64,000 nucleotides of DNA. Origin: Vitellaria paradoxa (taxonomy: Eukaryota > Streptophyta > Magnoliopsida > Ericales > Sapotaceae). The stretch lies in the NCBI GenBank assembly GCA_019916065.1, contig CM034243.1, forward strand, positions 29,786,147 to 29,850,146, written 5' to 3'. Every line of letters starts with the position of its first letter. Positions within the stretch are counted from its first letter, which is position 1. Positions 48,111-59,800 of this stretch are shown here, in pieces. The notes under the pieces were generated by a model that saw only the letters and a list, made by a program, of their open reading frames with translations, did no database searches and was not told where the DNA came from. A program made the position numbers and the translations under genes.

Positions 48111-48710
48111 AGATGAGAACGAGAGAAGTTAATTAATTTTTGATCAGATAATGGTAAATATGGTCATAAATACTGATGATTTTGAACTTTCAATGGTAAG
48201 TTGGTGATATTGGCTGTTAACAAAGGGATAAAAGAAATATAAATTCGGTAGTTGAGGTGTTGCTTTTCAATTACCATCGCTGTACGTGCATTAAATTTAA
48301 TGGGAGATCAAGGTAGTTGAGGCGTTGCTTAATTTCAATTAGTAATAGGGATGTAAGGGGGCGGAATACTAGTCCAATTAACTATTATTATTAAGCATTT
48401 TTTTTTGTTTAATTTATCATTTTTTCCTAAATTTGTTTTTTTAGTTAAAATCTCAAACTAATCCCCGCCTAAACTTGCCAAATTTATCTCAAACTCACGA
48501 AATCTGATTAAACACAACTGGTTAAGTACGTATGTAAAACCCACGTTGACAAACCTATTAAATATCTTATTTGAAATAAAAAAATAAAAAAATTATAATA
48601 TTGCATTGCAAAATTTATATAAATACTCAAAAAAAATCTTTATCTATAACATGCTACAAACAATACTATAATCAAAAACTTATTACATAAGCCTAACTTT
48701 TGCAACTTTA

Positions 48711-50700
48711 AGTTTTTATAAACTAATAAAATAAGTTAATATGATTATCTCAAATGTCTGGAAAAATTATCCCAAACAAGTTCAACACGTATATGTATAA
48801 TAATAAAAAATGATCTTATTTGTACTTCACAAATAACCTTTTACAGTACTATACTTTACTTTTTTTATTAGTTAAAATTACACAATTATTCATCTTTATT
48901 TTCGTATAAGTTTTGTATAATTATAATGGAATAAAAATCCGTGTACAAAAAATCAAGCCAAGAAATAATTATAATGTTATAAATATTTTTATTTTATAAT
49001 AAAAATTATTTTTTAAAATATATATATAAGACAAAATACCAATTTTTTTTTAGATATTTTGATAAATGGGTTGGCATTAATTTACAATCTAAAACTTAAA
49101 AAAAAAAAAAATCACTTATGCAAATGAATTGCTGATAAAAATTTCTAATTCTAAATTCTTTAAAAAATATTTATTATTATAAAAATTCAAATTAAGTTTT
49201 CAAAGGAAAGATACTTATTGTTTGTTTGATAAATCTACTTAATACTTAAAAAATAATTTTTTTAGCTTATTGATTTTTCAAGTTTGATATTTTTTGGTAG
49301 TTTCATTTTTCTTCCTTACGTGAATAATGAAAAAAAATCAATGATTCTATTTGGAATTTAAGCTTGGTGAGAAAAGTTAGTATGAGTATAGGAGAGTAAG
49401 AAATTTAAACTTACAAGTTGTCACATTTTCACATTTGTAGATTTTATATAAGAAAAAAATTGAAAGACTAAAATAAATTTTATTTTCATTTATAGTGTAA
49501 TAATATAAAAATAAATTTTAATTTATTTTATAGCTTAATCAAATAAGAAAATAATTTATTTTATTTCAATTTATTTACAAACTTTTGTCATTTTGTTTAT
49601 CATTTTGATGTTTATTTATTTATTTTTACAAAATTCTCATAATTTATTTATTTTAACATTTATCGCCCTTACATTTTTCTTACATTTTATTTTATTAAAT
49701 TAAATTATATTTAAAATATATTACTAGATTATGAAAATTGAAGGAATCGTATAAAATCTTACTGAATGATTTGAGAATAACGATAAAGTCAAAATGACAA
49801 AAGTTTATAAGCAAAAGAAATTAAAGAAATCAGTTTTTTATTTGATTAAATTATGAAATAAAATAAAATAAAATTTATTTTTATATGATTGTTAAAAATA
49901 TGACTCTAAATAAAATTTATTTTATATTTTTTATTGTAGGCCTAAAGGTGTTTGTTTAATTTTGGAAATATTTTTTTTTTTGAAAGACAATTTTGTTATT
50001 TTAAATTATACGTAAGAATAGCTAGTAAAAAAAAAAATAGTTCTATAAATTTACTTAATAAAAAAGGTAAAGTGGAGTATAAAATACTATTTGTAAAGTA
50101 CAAATAAGATCACGTATAAACAAATTATTTGTACCAGATTTCAAATTTATTTGAAATTTAAATAAATTGAACATGCTTTGGAACTTAGTAGGCTTTCCTT
50201 TTTTTTTTTTTTTTTAACTAACCCAACCCAAATTTCACGCCATTGGATGTCTCAATTTCCTGGACCATAATTTACAGTAGTGCACCATCCCAATGCAGAA
50301 ACCAAAAAAATATACTCAATGGCAATGCAAGTTCTTCCAAACAGAGTTATATACGATAAGGACCCAATTGTCCCTGCAAAACAATGGTTGGGACCCCAAA
50401 ATGGCCTCTTATATGTTTATGCAGGGAAAACCAATATCACCAACGCTTCTAAATACTAGTAGGACAAATCATTTACCTTATATCCAAAGGACTCGATTTC
50501 AAAGGTACATAAAACTAATCTTAAAAATATATAAACAAGACTGATCATTAAAAATTTAATGTAGAATAATAATTGAATCAAACTAACTTCGAATATAAAA
50601 TCTACACATACAAAAAAAAAAAAAAAAAACAAGGGAAAAAAAAAAAAAAAAAAAAAACCTTAGAATAAGTACTTACCATAACAAAACACCGATCTAATTA
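48711..50700. other. AT-rich spacer, no gene recognised
   Basis: Long runs of A and T, including an A-run pair near 50,610-50,660. An open stretch at 50,293-50,544 has no recognisable product. No element ends were found. Confidence 0.6.
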
Positions 50701-50830
50701 AGAAAAGTCAACTAGGATGCACCATAAAAATAAGAAACTTATCTACATCCAATCGGGACGTACCCGTTACATCATCTTCCTTAAACCCATTCATTCCCAG
50801 CACGTTCCAAACCCACCAAAATCCTTCTTC

Positions 50831-50865
<35 letters not shown>

Positions 50866-50884
50866 TCTGCCAACTACTCCTTTT

Positions 50885-50960
50885 TGAAACCCCATACTAT
50901 AAATACATCCCTCTACCTCACCAATTTCTTCACACAGCAATCCCAACAAGAACTACCTAG
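50885..50960 (+). promoter_or_regulatory. Promoter and leader start of JIP copy 3
   Basis: TATAAATA at 50,898-50,905, with a likely transcription start about 30 bases on, near cacacagcaatcccaacaag. The same TATA-to-leader segment is conserved at 28.0 and 44.9 kb, which supports its identity. This copy has no MITE: ttttgaaacccc is joined directly to the TATA box, which is joined directly to catccctctacctcacc. Upstream lie a (TTA)n run (about 50,830-50,862) and a cagcacgttcc word; downstream a (CT)n leader run near 51,000-51,024. Confidence 0.75.
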
Positions 50961-51594
50961 TATCATATTTCTTTTTTAAGTATCAAACTCTCGGTATTCT
51001 CTCTCTCTCTCTCTCTCTCTCTCTATTTCTAAATTAATTTACCTTCATTTTTCAAATCTTTTGGTGTAGTAATTGGTACAATTATTTGTATATATATATA
51101 TATGTGTATTAAACACTACTATGCGTTTTATGAGTTTTTGGAATCTCTCTCTCCCTCTTTCTACTTTATTTGTGTTTCTTCATATTTCATGTTTACTTTC
51201 TCTTGTTTGATATCATCTCTTTAGTTATTCTACCAATATTTGATTCCTGATTTTTTTTATTTTGTTGTATTAAATTTCATTTTAGTTAAGTGTTTCGATT
51301 CGTACAGAGATAGAACTATATATATCAAAAATATTTGAAAAAATCTAGGAAAATATTTTTAATTATAAAACGGCACAAAAATAATAAAATATGTAGAAAT
51401 GTTGAGAAATATTTAATAGAATCTATTTAAATACACAATAGATTTATATTTTGATCATTGTGTATAATTAATATATATATAAAATTAGGTAGATATATAT
51501 ATATATATAGACATGTGATGTTAGTTGCAAGAATAACAACGTACTGAACATACTTCTTTAATTTTATTATTATTATTATTATTTTAGGAACAAT

Positions 51595-53717
51595 ATGGTG
51601 GCCTCAACCGCTGTCAAGATTACGAATAACACAGGAAACGCCGTGAAGATTGTTATACACCGCGACTTTCATGGACATAACAATGGAGTTTACCCACCAG
51701 TGATTGAAAATGGTCGGATGATTGAGTTCGTGTTTGAGAATGATGAAGTCAAAGAAAATGGTGAATCATCTGGAGCAGTTGTGTATGGAGGCATAAATGA
51801 GAAGAATGAAGGAGTTGAATGGATGTTCGCTTGGTACAACATGGATGGTGCCGACGAATCAACTTACAAGGTTACTCAATTACTTTATAAGTACAGTTTT
51901 ATATACTTTATAAAACTGGATAAGTGAAAATTCCAAACTCACACAATCACACACTTAGTGAAAGTAATCACACAAAAAAATAATGAGGAAACTCTATCAC
52001 AGGGAGAAAAACTTCTATTTACAATCCCACTATCAACGGGTTACAAGACTCTACTCAGACTCTCTACGAATCACTCGCACGAATTCTTTCGTCACTCTTG
52101 CTCGAATCACTCGATAAACCCTACAAGTAGACTTTCTGTCTCACACAGAAAGTGAAAAGATAATACAAGAAGAATTTAGAGAAAAAATGTGAAAGCTCTC
52201 AAAAACCTTAAAGACTTTTTCTCTAGGTCCTTATAATATGTTCTCCCACCCCCCTCATTAACAGAGTTGGTTTTACATATATATAGGGTTATACAAAGTT
52301 GCCATAATTTGGCAAAATAAGAAATTAAATCCAGACAGAATATTCGTAACTCGCATCCGCGCACACCCATCCTCCAGTCTGCGGACCTCATTGAAATTTC
52401 TGGGACGTGTCATAATAGCCTGGCGCACCAGCGCACTCCCTGCGGTCTGCCTGCAGGCCTGGTGCGCACCTGCGCCGTGCCTGCGAGGTGCACTGGAATT
52501 TCGTCCACGTTCCAGAGAGCTGCGTCCGAGTCCAATTAGGTTTTGTAATCCTTCACATCAATTAGAATTCTTCAAAATCTTGGTTAACGTGCTTTCTATT
52601 TTTATTTCCTTAATGGTTCAGAATTCTTCAAATCTTCAATTTGCATCACTTTAGGAAACTTTTATTTCTTTCCTACTTTAACTGAAATTTTGTTTAGATT
52701 TACCAAAAAAACTTTACAATAAGTAAAAATTATTATATAACAGATTCAATTTGTAAGAACTATTGAATCGATTGATTCAAAGGAAACGTGAATTGCTCCG
52801 ATAGGTTGTTCAATTGCCAATTTTAGCAGTTTAAGTCAATTTATTCCTTTTCATTTTTTTTTTCTAGTGGATTTGAATTATAAACCGGATCAATTTTAAG
52901 GCTGAACGACTCGTTATTTATTTAACTGACCGACTCAATACGAGTTTTATAACATTGGACAAGGAGCTATAATATGAGTCAAATTTGTCCACAAATTACG
53001 AAGAAAAATAGCATGTCATGAATAAGATAACTCCAAATTTTAAATATATAAATTAACTAAAATATTCATTAATTCACTGACCGAGGTAAAACTATTTTGA
53101 GTTTTTAAAATTATTCTCGCAAATTTTATTAGATTACTATATTTATCTTTCAGGAAACAAATTATATTATAAAAAGTACTCTTTTTGTTTTTTCTCTCGA
53201 TTAATTAATTATTGGTCACTTTTGCTTTCAGTAACTATAAACTTTTAATTCTCCCCCAGTGTAATAATAATAATAATGTTGTTTTGGGAATATTTGAGTA
53301 GGCCCCGTGATTGCAAGCACCAAGAGGTCCAAATTTTGAAGAGCCTGAGAAAAAAAAAGGAAAAGAAAAAGAAAGACATACAACGATGGGTTATAATATA
53401 TATATAAATATATATAGCAACAAGTTAAAACAGATGTATTGTGGCAGAATTTGGGTGACAACTCAAAATTAATTAATTAATTTTTGATCATTGTGCAGGC
53501 TTATACTCAGATTGCTGCTGCTTCTCACTATGGTGCACTTTCAGATTTGGATTGGGAACGTGTTAGGAAGGATTTCTTAATGAGGTCTGACAATTTTACC
53601 TCAGAGGTATGGAATGGATGTGTGACGGAGGCAAAGATTAGCAAGCAGGCAGTAGCGGTAGTCTATGAAGGAAAAATGTGCCTAAGGGGAGGTGGCAACC
53701 TTCGTGCCAAGACTTAA
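51595..53717 (+). CDS. 23 kDa jasmonate-induced protein-like, copy 3 (two exons)
   Basis: Exons 51,595-51,870 and 53,499-53,717, joined in phase 0, give 164 residues. The start is the ATG just after a 5' untranslated intron acceptor TTTTAG|GAACAAT (AG at 51,586-51,587). The sequence has the pattern of the JIP23 core: ITNNTG near residue 10, HRDFHGHNN, YPPVIENG, ESSGAVVYGG near residue 60, EWMFAWYN near 80, then AYTQIAAASHY, a WNGCVTEAKI stretch and VVYEGK close to the end. Known JIP23 proteins are about 210 residues; the N-terminal 50-60 residues are missing here, so this is a core-only form. The biochemical role of the family is not established; expression rises with jasmonate and osmotic stress. 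The donor AAG|GTTACT is weaker than GTATGT in copy 2, and the 1,628 bp intron holds an antisense LTR-like insertion. If the intron is retained, translation stops at 51,927. It is the only open copy in the window; functionality is unproven. Confidence 0.7.
51928..52655 (-). mobile_element. LTR-derived sequence in antisense inside the JIP copy 3 intron
   Basis: Read on the minus strand it shows an LTR-like plan: a GC-rich upstream part (cctgcaggcag, ggtgcgcacc near 52,430-52,490), TATATATAT-type promoter near 52,276-52,288, gagagctttcac, then a U5-like part ending gtgtgattgtgtgag near 51,935. The segment is absent from the 79 bp intron of copy 2. GC content is far above the surroundings. Ends and TSD could not be fixed, so solo LTR is the best but not the only reading. 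Confidence 0.5.
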
Positions 53718-53795
53718 ATGCATGGTTCGCAATCCAATTTACATGTAGTAATGTTGGAGTCAATGGCCATATTAATTTAAATATACCTGTGTGGT

Positions 53796-53827
<32 letters not shown>

Positions 53828-54230
53828 GTAAATAAGGATTGTTATTAAAATAATTAAAAAGTGATTCATGGTACTTCCAGTTGGAATCACTCAGGTGTGC
53901 TACAACAAATTATGTGTCAGTACGTTTGTATCTGAACTCAGTCTATCTATCTCAGCTTATATATATATATATAAATATAATAAATAAGGCCATTGTTAAT
54001 AACTCCATACCTTGCGTCTTATTCTTTGTTCGTTTTTTTTTTTTTTTTTTTAACTGTCTTTTAACTATGTGTATATAAATTATTGTTATCACGCCTAAGG
54101 GACTTGTCTGTGCGAGAGAGTGGAGCAAAGAATCAAGTACTATACATTCCGTTAGAATTACAGGGTTTGGCATATTTGATCATACAAAATATAAAATGTG
54201 TTAAAATGTCTATGATTAAGCATGCATGAG
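53718..54230 (+). other. 3' flank of JIP copy 3
   Basis: Contains an (AT)n run near 53,800-53,826, the ggtacttccagttggaatca block and the ctcagcttatatata block, then gtgcgagagagtgg. All are shared with the flanks of copies 1 and 2. Confidence 0.75.
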
Positions 54231-55682
54231 CGAGAGCAATACTATGATGGATAACTCCTAATAAGTACTCGTTCTATATATAACTAAGTTTTAAAGGTTA
54301 TAAACTAACTACAGCTCAACTTAAAAATGAAAGACTTTTAGTTGTTCTTAAAAGGATAAATTTTTTACAATTCTTTAATTAATTGACTGTTCAACTAAAT
54401 TAAACCAATTAAATGAAATTAAACTAAGGTAATTAAATTATTTAAAAAAAATAGTAAACAATCTACAAAAATGCTAAAACCAGTAATAAATAAGACTAAA
54501 AGAGCAAATTAATTTCTGCAGAATAGAAATCGAATAAATGAAATCTTGATTCAACTTTTTAACTCCAAGTGGAATTACTTTTCACAATTTGATGTGTAAA
54601 TCACTATGATTTAGATTTCACGAAATAGAAAAATAAATCAAAAATTTTTTTCATGAAAATTTTTAACCTCCCAAAACACGGTTTTATATTTACATTTGGG
54701 ATTATGAAACCAGAAAATTCTCTTTTATATTATTTTTAGGTTTAACCCTAATTTATTTATTTCAAAAATATATAAGAATGTTCATATTAGAAATCCTTAT
54801 TAGTGATTATAGAGAATATAGCCAAGAGTTTTTATTTCCAAAATTTTTCTATAATAAATAAAATCAGAACTGAAAAGAAAAGGCAGAATTATACGTGAAT
54901 GTTCTTACATCACGTATATAATCCCACACATATCGAATTGATGTAATGTTTCGCCCTTCCTTAATTCGTTGAATCAAGACAAAAAGGGTTTAGCCAAGTA
55001 TGTTTTATCACATGAAGAACAAATAAAAAAAATAGTGAATAAATAGAATGAAACTTCCATTAAATCAAAATATGAAAATACCATACTTCAAGGAAAAATT
55101 ATAGCTGAATCGACGAACAAATAAAATTGAAATCACTCCAAAAACTAAAACGTAATCTCTTAATTGTATTATTTTTACTCTCAAAAACTAAAACGTAATC
55201 TCTTAATTGTATTATTTTTACTCTCAAAAATTGGAAAAGAATTATATGGAAAAACGTGTGTATGACGACTGAAGAAAACATAGAACATATTGGCGACTCT
55301 GAAAAACTAGACCTAAAAATCTTGTGCATAATAGTCGTTGGCATCCGGATCGTTTGACTATGGTGTCTAGACACCAGTAAGGTTCAACTCCAGATTTTAT
55401 TCCTCAACTTTTTCTGCCTTCTCTCTCTTTACTGCTGTCCAGACCAAGCGTCGGAGTGTCCAGATAGTAGTGACTTCATTCTCATCTTCCCCACTGCTAA
55501 TTTCAATAATTTTGGTTTCTTTCCTACATTTTGAAAATAAAATACCATAAATAATAAAAAATAACTAAAAACTTTAAAATTAATTAAATAAATATATGAT
55601 TCATCCCCTAAACTATGATCTGTAATTACACTTTTCAAGTGTAATTACATACTTACTCACCCTCCACCTAAGGTAATGAACA
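54231..55682. other. AT-rich spacer with a perfect 43-bp tandem duplication
   Basis: No gene is recognised. Bases 55,141-55,183 are repeated exactly at 55,184-55,226 (starting aaaactaaaacgtaatctct). A somewhat more balanced stretch at 55,250-55,500 (ggcatccggatcg, gtgtctagacacc) shows no coding signal. Confidence 0.65.
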
Positions 55683-55856
55683 ACTTTATTGTTAACACAT
55701 CCGTTTTAATATTCGTATCTTTTCGTTGTTAATTTTTATTATCTTCTATATGAATATATTATGCTTTAAATACATATATATGTATACTAATATATAAAAA
55801 GAGAATCAATTATGATTTTTTTTTTTCGTTTTTTCGTTTTTTTGTTTTTGTTTTTG

Positions 55857-55896
<40 letters not shown>

Positions 55897-55938
55897 TGAA
55901 GCTCGTCTAAATTTTTGATTCCAGAAATACCTACCTTA
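55683..55938 (-). repeat. Inverted partner of the 6.2 kb segment
   Basis: Starts ttattgttaacacatccg and ends gaaatacctacc. It is the reverse complement of 6,222-6,414 with small indels and a much longer T-run (about 55,857-55,895). It lies about 1.5 kb beyond the end of the JIP copy 3 flank. Confidence 0.75.
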
Positions 55939-56817
55939 CTTTCTTAACTTCTCTTTAACTTTTCTTTTTAATTTCCTATCATATAATTAATTTATAGAAT
56001 TAAAAATATTATTGGGTAAAAATAAAAGAAAAAATTTGAGAAAAAAAATTATTCTCGCAGACATAGTGTGTAATTTTGACCTAGTATATTATAAAACTAA
56101 AAATATCACATATTAATATAAACATATATTGGTATGCAATATATGTCTATAGAGATACATATTAATATGTACACATTGATATTATAGTTTTTTCAGTTTT
56201 CTCAAAAGTTTCAGTTATTTGAGTTCAAAATTTCTAATTTTTTGCGAACAAAAATGCTTAAAAATAGAACGTAATCAGGCAAAAAGAAAAATAGCTTTTT
56301 TTCGTAATTATTTTTATTTTTTTAAAGAAATATGCATAACATGTCTAAAAGTTATTAAAAGAAAAAACAAATTTTAGCGAAAAGAACTTACATAAAAGAA
56401 AAGGATAAGTAAAAAAAAAAGTCTATGTAAAATAAAAATATAATAAAGTTGTGTATGGAGATGTTGGAATATGATGTTTTAAAAATTACACAGCTTATTT
56501 GTATGGAAGTGAGCTATTTTTTTGGATATCTGGTGGTATTTTCGACACTACGACAATCAATACGTTTTAGTCGCGGATTGGTTTTTCTTGAGAATCGAAC
56601 AAGAGTCTTTCTCAAAATTTTAAAATTAACTACTAAACTTAAATCATTACTCGTGTATTTATATCTATGCTACTATAACATGTATGAAAACATAAAAATT
56701 TTTAATTGGACAATAATACCCTTCATTTTTCTTATAAATCCATAAGTCTTTTTTATTCTAGAACTCCCATTCCCAGTTTAACACCTTCCATCTTTCCACA
56801 ACCCCTCATCTTTTCAA
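55939..56817. other. Spacer left of the hAT element
   Basis: AT-rich. An open stretch at 56,449-56,745 has no recognisable product. Nothing else is seen. Confidence 0.55.
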
Positions 56818-56825
56818 GTTCTAAT

Positions 56826-59800
56826 CAGGGATGGAACTAGGATTCTATGTTGGGGGCCGAAATATTAAAAAACTTATATTAGCTAATATAGACTACCGTG
56901 TGTCTCTTAATTTAATGATAACAAGTATAGTAAAATTCAATGCTAATCAATGCATAGATAATGAAATTGGTATTCTCTATAAACTTTACAAAATATTAAC
57001 AAAAGAAAAGTTCAAAAATTATTCTTTCGTACATTTATCAAAATGGAACTCTCCGTTCTTTCAGGTCTCGAAAGTCTTCTATGATTGTGTCAGTACTAAT
57101 TTTTTCTGCAATTTCCTTCTCAATGTACACAAGCAAAGAGGCTGTGAGAAAATCATCCTCCATTTTGTTGCGAAGCCTAGTTCTGACAATATTCATGGCA
57201 AAAAATGATCGTTCTGTAGGTGCAGTAGAAACTGGAAGAGTAAGCACAAGTACTACCACTTTATAAATAAGTTGGTAGGTTGTTGATCTGTTGGTCTTTA
57301 CCAGCTATTGAGCCAATTCAGAAGTAGTTGACAAATTTTGTAGTCAGGATGTCGAACTACATTATGCTCATAATGGTGAAGTTCCATTCTCAATTGCATT
57401 TTCTCATGCTCTGTGAAGTCTTGTAGGTAAAACATGTCAACTAGCTGGCAAATATCATCCAATCTGAAGGATTTTGATACATCCTGAGGACTTAGAGCTG
57501 AGCTAAGAACAAGTAACTCCATTGCATGCTCACTAAATTGCCTATTTAATTCTTGTAATTGAGAATCTATTGCAGCAAAAAAGATATCCACTCAATAATG
57601 ATGCTCAACTGTGAAGTCATCTTGTTGATGACGAGCTTGACCTCTTCTACCAATATATCGAGCACTCATATCAGGGACATCTATATTATGTGCCTCACAA
57701 AATGATTTCACATTGGTAAGTAACTCATCCCATTTGTCATCTCTGAAGCTTTGAATAAGTGCTTTAGTAGATGAAACAAGTTGCATGGCATTCAAAATGT
57801 CTTGAGATTTGCACTGCAAAGCTTGACAAAGTAAATCAGTGATTTCCAAAATTGCTTTCATAAGATGCAATATGAAAACAAATTCATATGAAGTCAATGC
57901 TTCATAAGATGAGTCTGCATCTCCTCGTTAGGAAGAAGTAGTTTCTTCATTAACGATGTTAAGTAGAACTGTACATGTTGCACTAAACATCTTTATCAAA
58001 CTAGAAACTGACTTCAAGTGAGAACTCCAACGAGTATCTCCAGCTCGTTGTAAGGTGCCAATTTGATTAAGTCCCCGACCACTCTCGAGCTCATCAATGG
58101 AAAGCATATGTGCTATGTCAGCAGCTTGAGCAGCTTTCAATCCATCATTACGCTTGCAGGAGGCACCAACAATATTTACAATAGAAGTGAGTTTACTGAA
58201 AAATTGATGAATTGGGATAACTTCTTTTGATGCTTCCACTAATGCCAATTGCAAGCGATGTGCAAAACAATGAATATAATAAGCATATGGACAATCATTC
58301 AATATAAGAGCTTGCAATCCATGAAACTCACCTCGCATGTTACTTGCTCCATCATATCCTTGCCCTCGAATATTTTGAATGTCTAGATTGTTATAAGACA
58401 ATAGAGAATATATCCCATTTTTTAGGGTTAATGCTGCAGTGTCAGACACATGAATAAGCCCAAAGAAACGCTCTCGGACATAACCAGCTTTATCAACGAA
58501 CCTCAAAATTATAGCCATTTGCTTTTTCTTTGACTCATCACGAGCTTCATCAATAATTAGACAAAATTTTGCATCGCCAATCTCTTCGCGAATTACCTTC
58601 TGCACCTTTGCTGAAAAAACATGCAAAATTTCTTTCTAGATCTTTGGTGATGTGTAAGAAGCATTCTTGGGAGCTTTTTCTAATACTTTAGAGACCTTTT
58701 CATTGTATGAACTCAACAACTCCAACATTTCAAGAAAATTTCCACGATTGACTGAACCAAAACTTTCCTCGCGACCTCTAAAAGCACAACCTTGAAAAGC
58801 AAGCAATCAGACTGCATCAATTGAGACCTTCAATCGAAGTCGATTGTTTATAATTTCTTCAGAATTGAAATTATCAATCACCTTTTATATATGTTGAGGT
58901 TGATTCATTAGGTCTTCACATGACCGTTCGGCAACTTTATGAAGAGAGTTGGGATCTTTTCCCACATGATTTAGAAAAGCACAATTTTTTCCATTCCTAA
59001 CTTTCTTCCAACTCTTAAATCCATTAACAATAAATGCATTTTGCCCTGGATATCCAGATCCACATGGCTTACTGAACAGAAAGCATGGCAAACAAAAAGC
59101 TGCATCTTTCTCGGGTGAATGTTCCAGCCATGAAGGAAATAGCTTGAACCACGAAGGTTGAAAGCTATGAGGATGAGTTGTTGGTCCAGATTTTGGATAC
59201 TTTGAAAGTATAGGTTGGTATGGACCAACCTTAATATAAGCTCGTCGAATTTCATCACGCTGATTGACATGATAATCTTCTATTTGTGGATGTAATCCAG
59301 GATCACGCTCCAATGAACTATTTTCAATTTCTTTGATTTCAGTTCTTTGAGATTTTGTACGTGAATTCTCAAAGACCGGAATTTCAATGTTAAAGGCTGG
59401 CAATTGTGCATCGCCAACATCGGCTTCTGAACAATTTCTACCATTTCTTTTGAAAAATCTATCTATTGTAGATGGCTTCCCCATTTACTATATATAATCT
59501 ACAAATCAAATTGAAAGATTTTTTGTCTCAGTAGCAATTTATTATATAACCTAAAATCAAATAATAAGAATTTTTTATATCATTATCATTCACAAACATA
59601 TAAAATGTGCATGAATCATTTCCCAAATATCTCAAAATTTTCATCCAATGCATACAATATATTCATATGAATCATATCCTAACTTATTAATGTCTCTAAA
59701 TGGTTAAGAAGTATTCCAAATAAAGACAAGAAGAATTTACAGCAGAAACTTACAGGCTCTTCTAATGTTATTAACAATTGTCCAACTGTCTAACAATAGC

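Larger units (their letters stand above)
38838..48710 (+). repeat. Segmental duplication unit A2
   Basis: Direct copy of A1 with the same internal order. Differences: it lacks the solo LTR in MITE M2, keeps a longer M3, has lost part of the 19.8 kb segment near 40.4-40.5 kb, and carries an extra tandem copy (46,745-48,110) of its 3' module region. A1 without the LTR and A2 without the extra copy are both about 8.5 kb. No intact gene is present. Confidence 0.9.

Noticed and set aside
53952..54173. Lysine-rich open frame downstream of JIP copy 3
   Set aside because: Produced by a T-run and AT repeats in the shared 3' flank. The equivalent flanks of copies 1 and 2 do not keep the frame.
57081..57266. 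Plus-strand open frames over the hAT relic (56,831-57,266)
   Set aside because: They are antisense to the transposase C-terminal region, which has clear hAT motifs on the minus strand.
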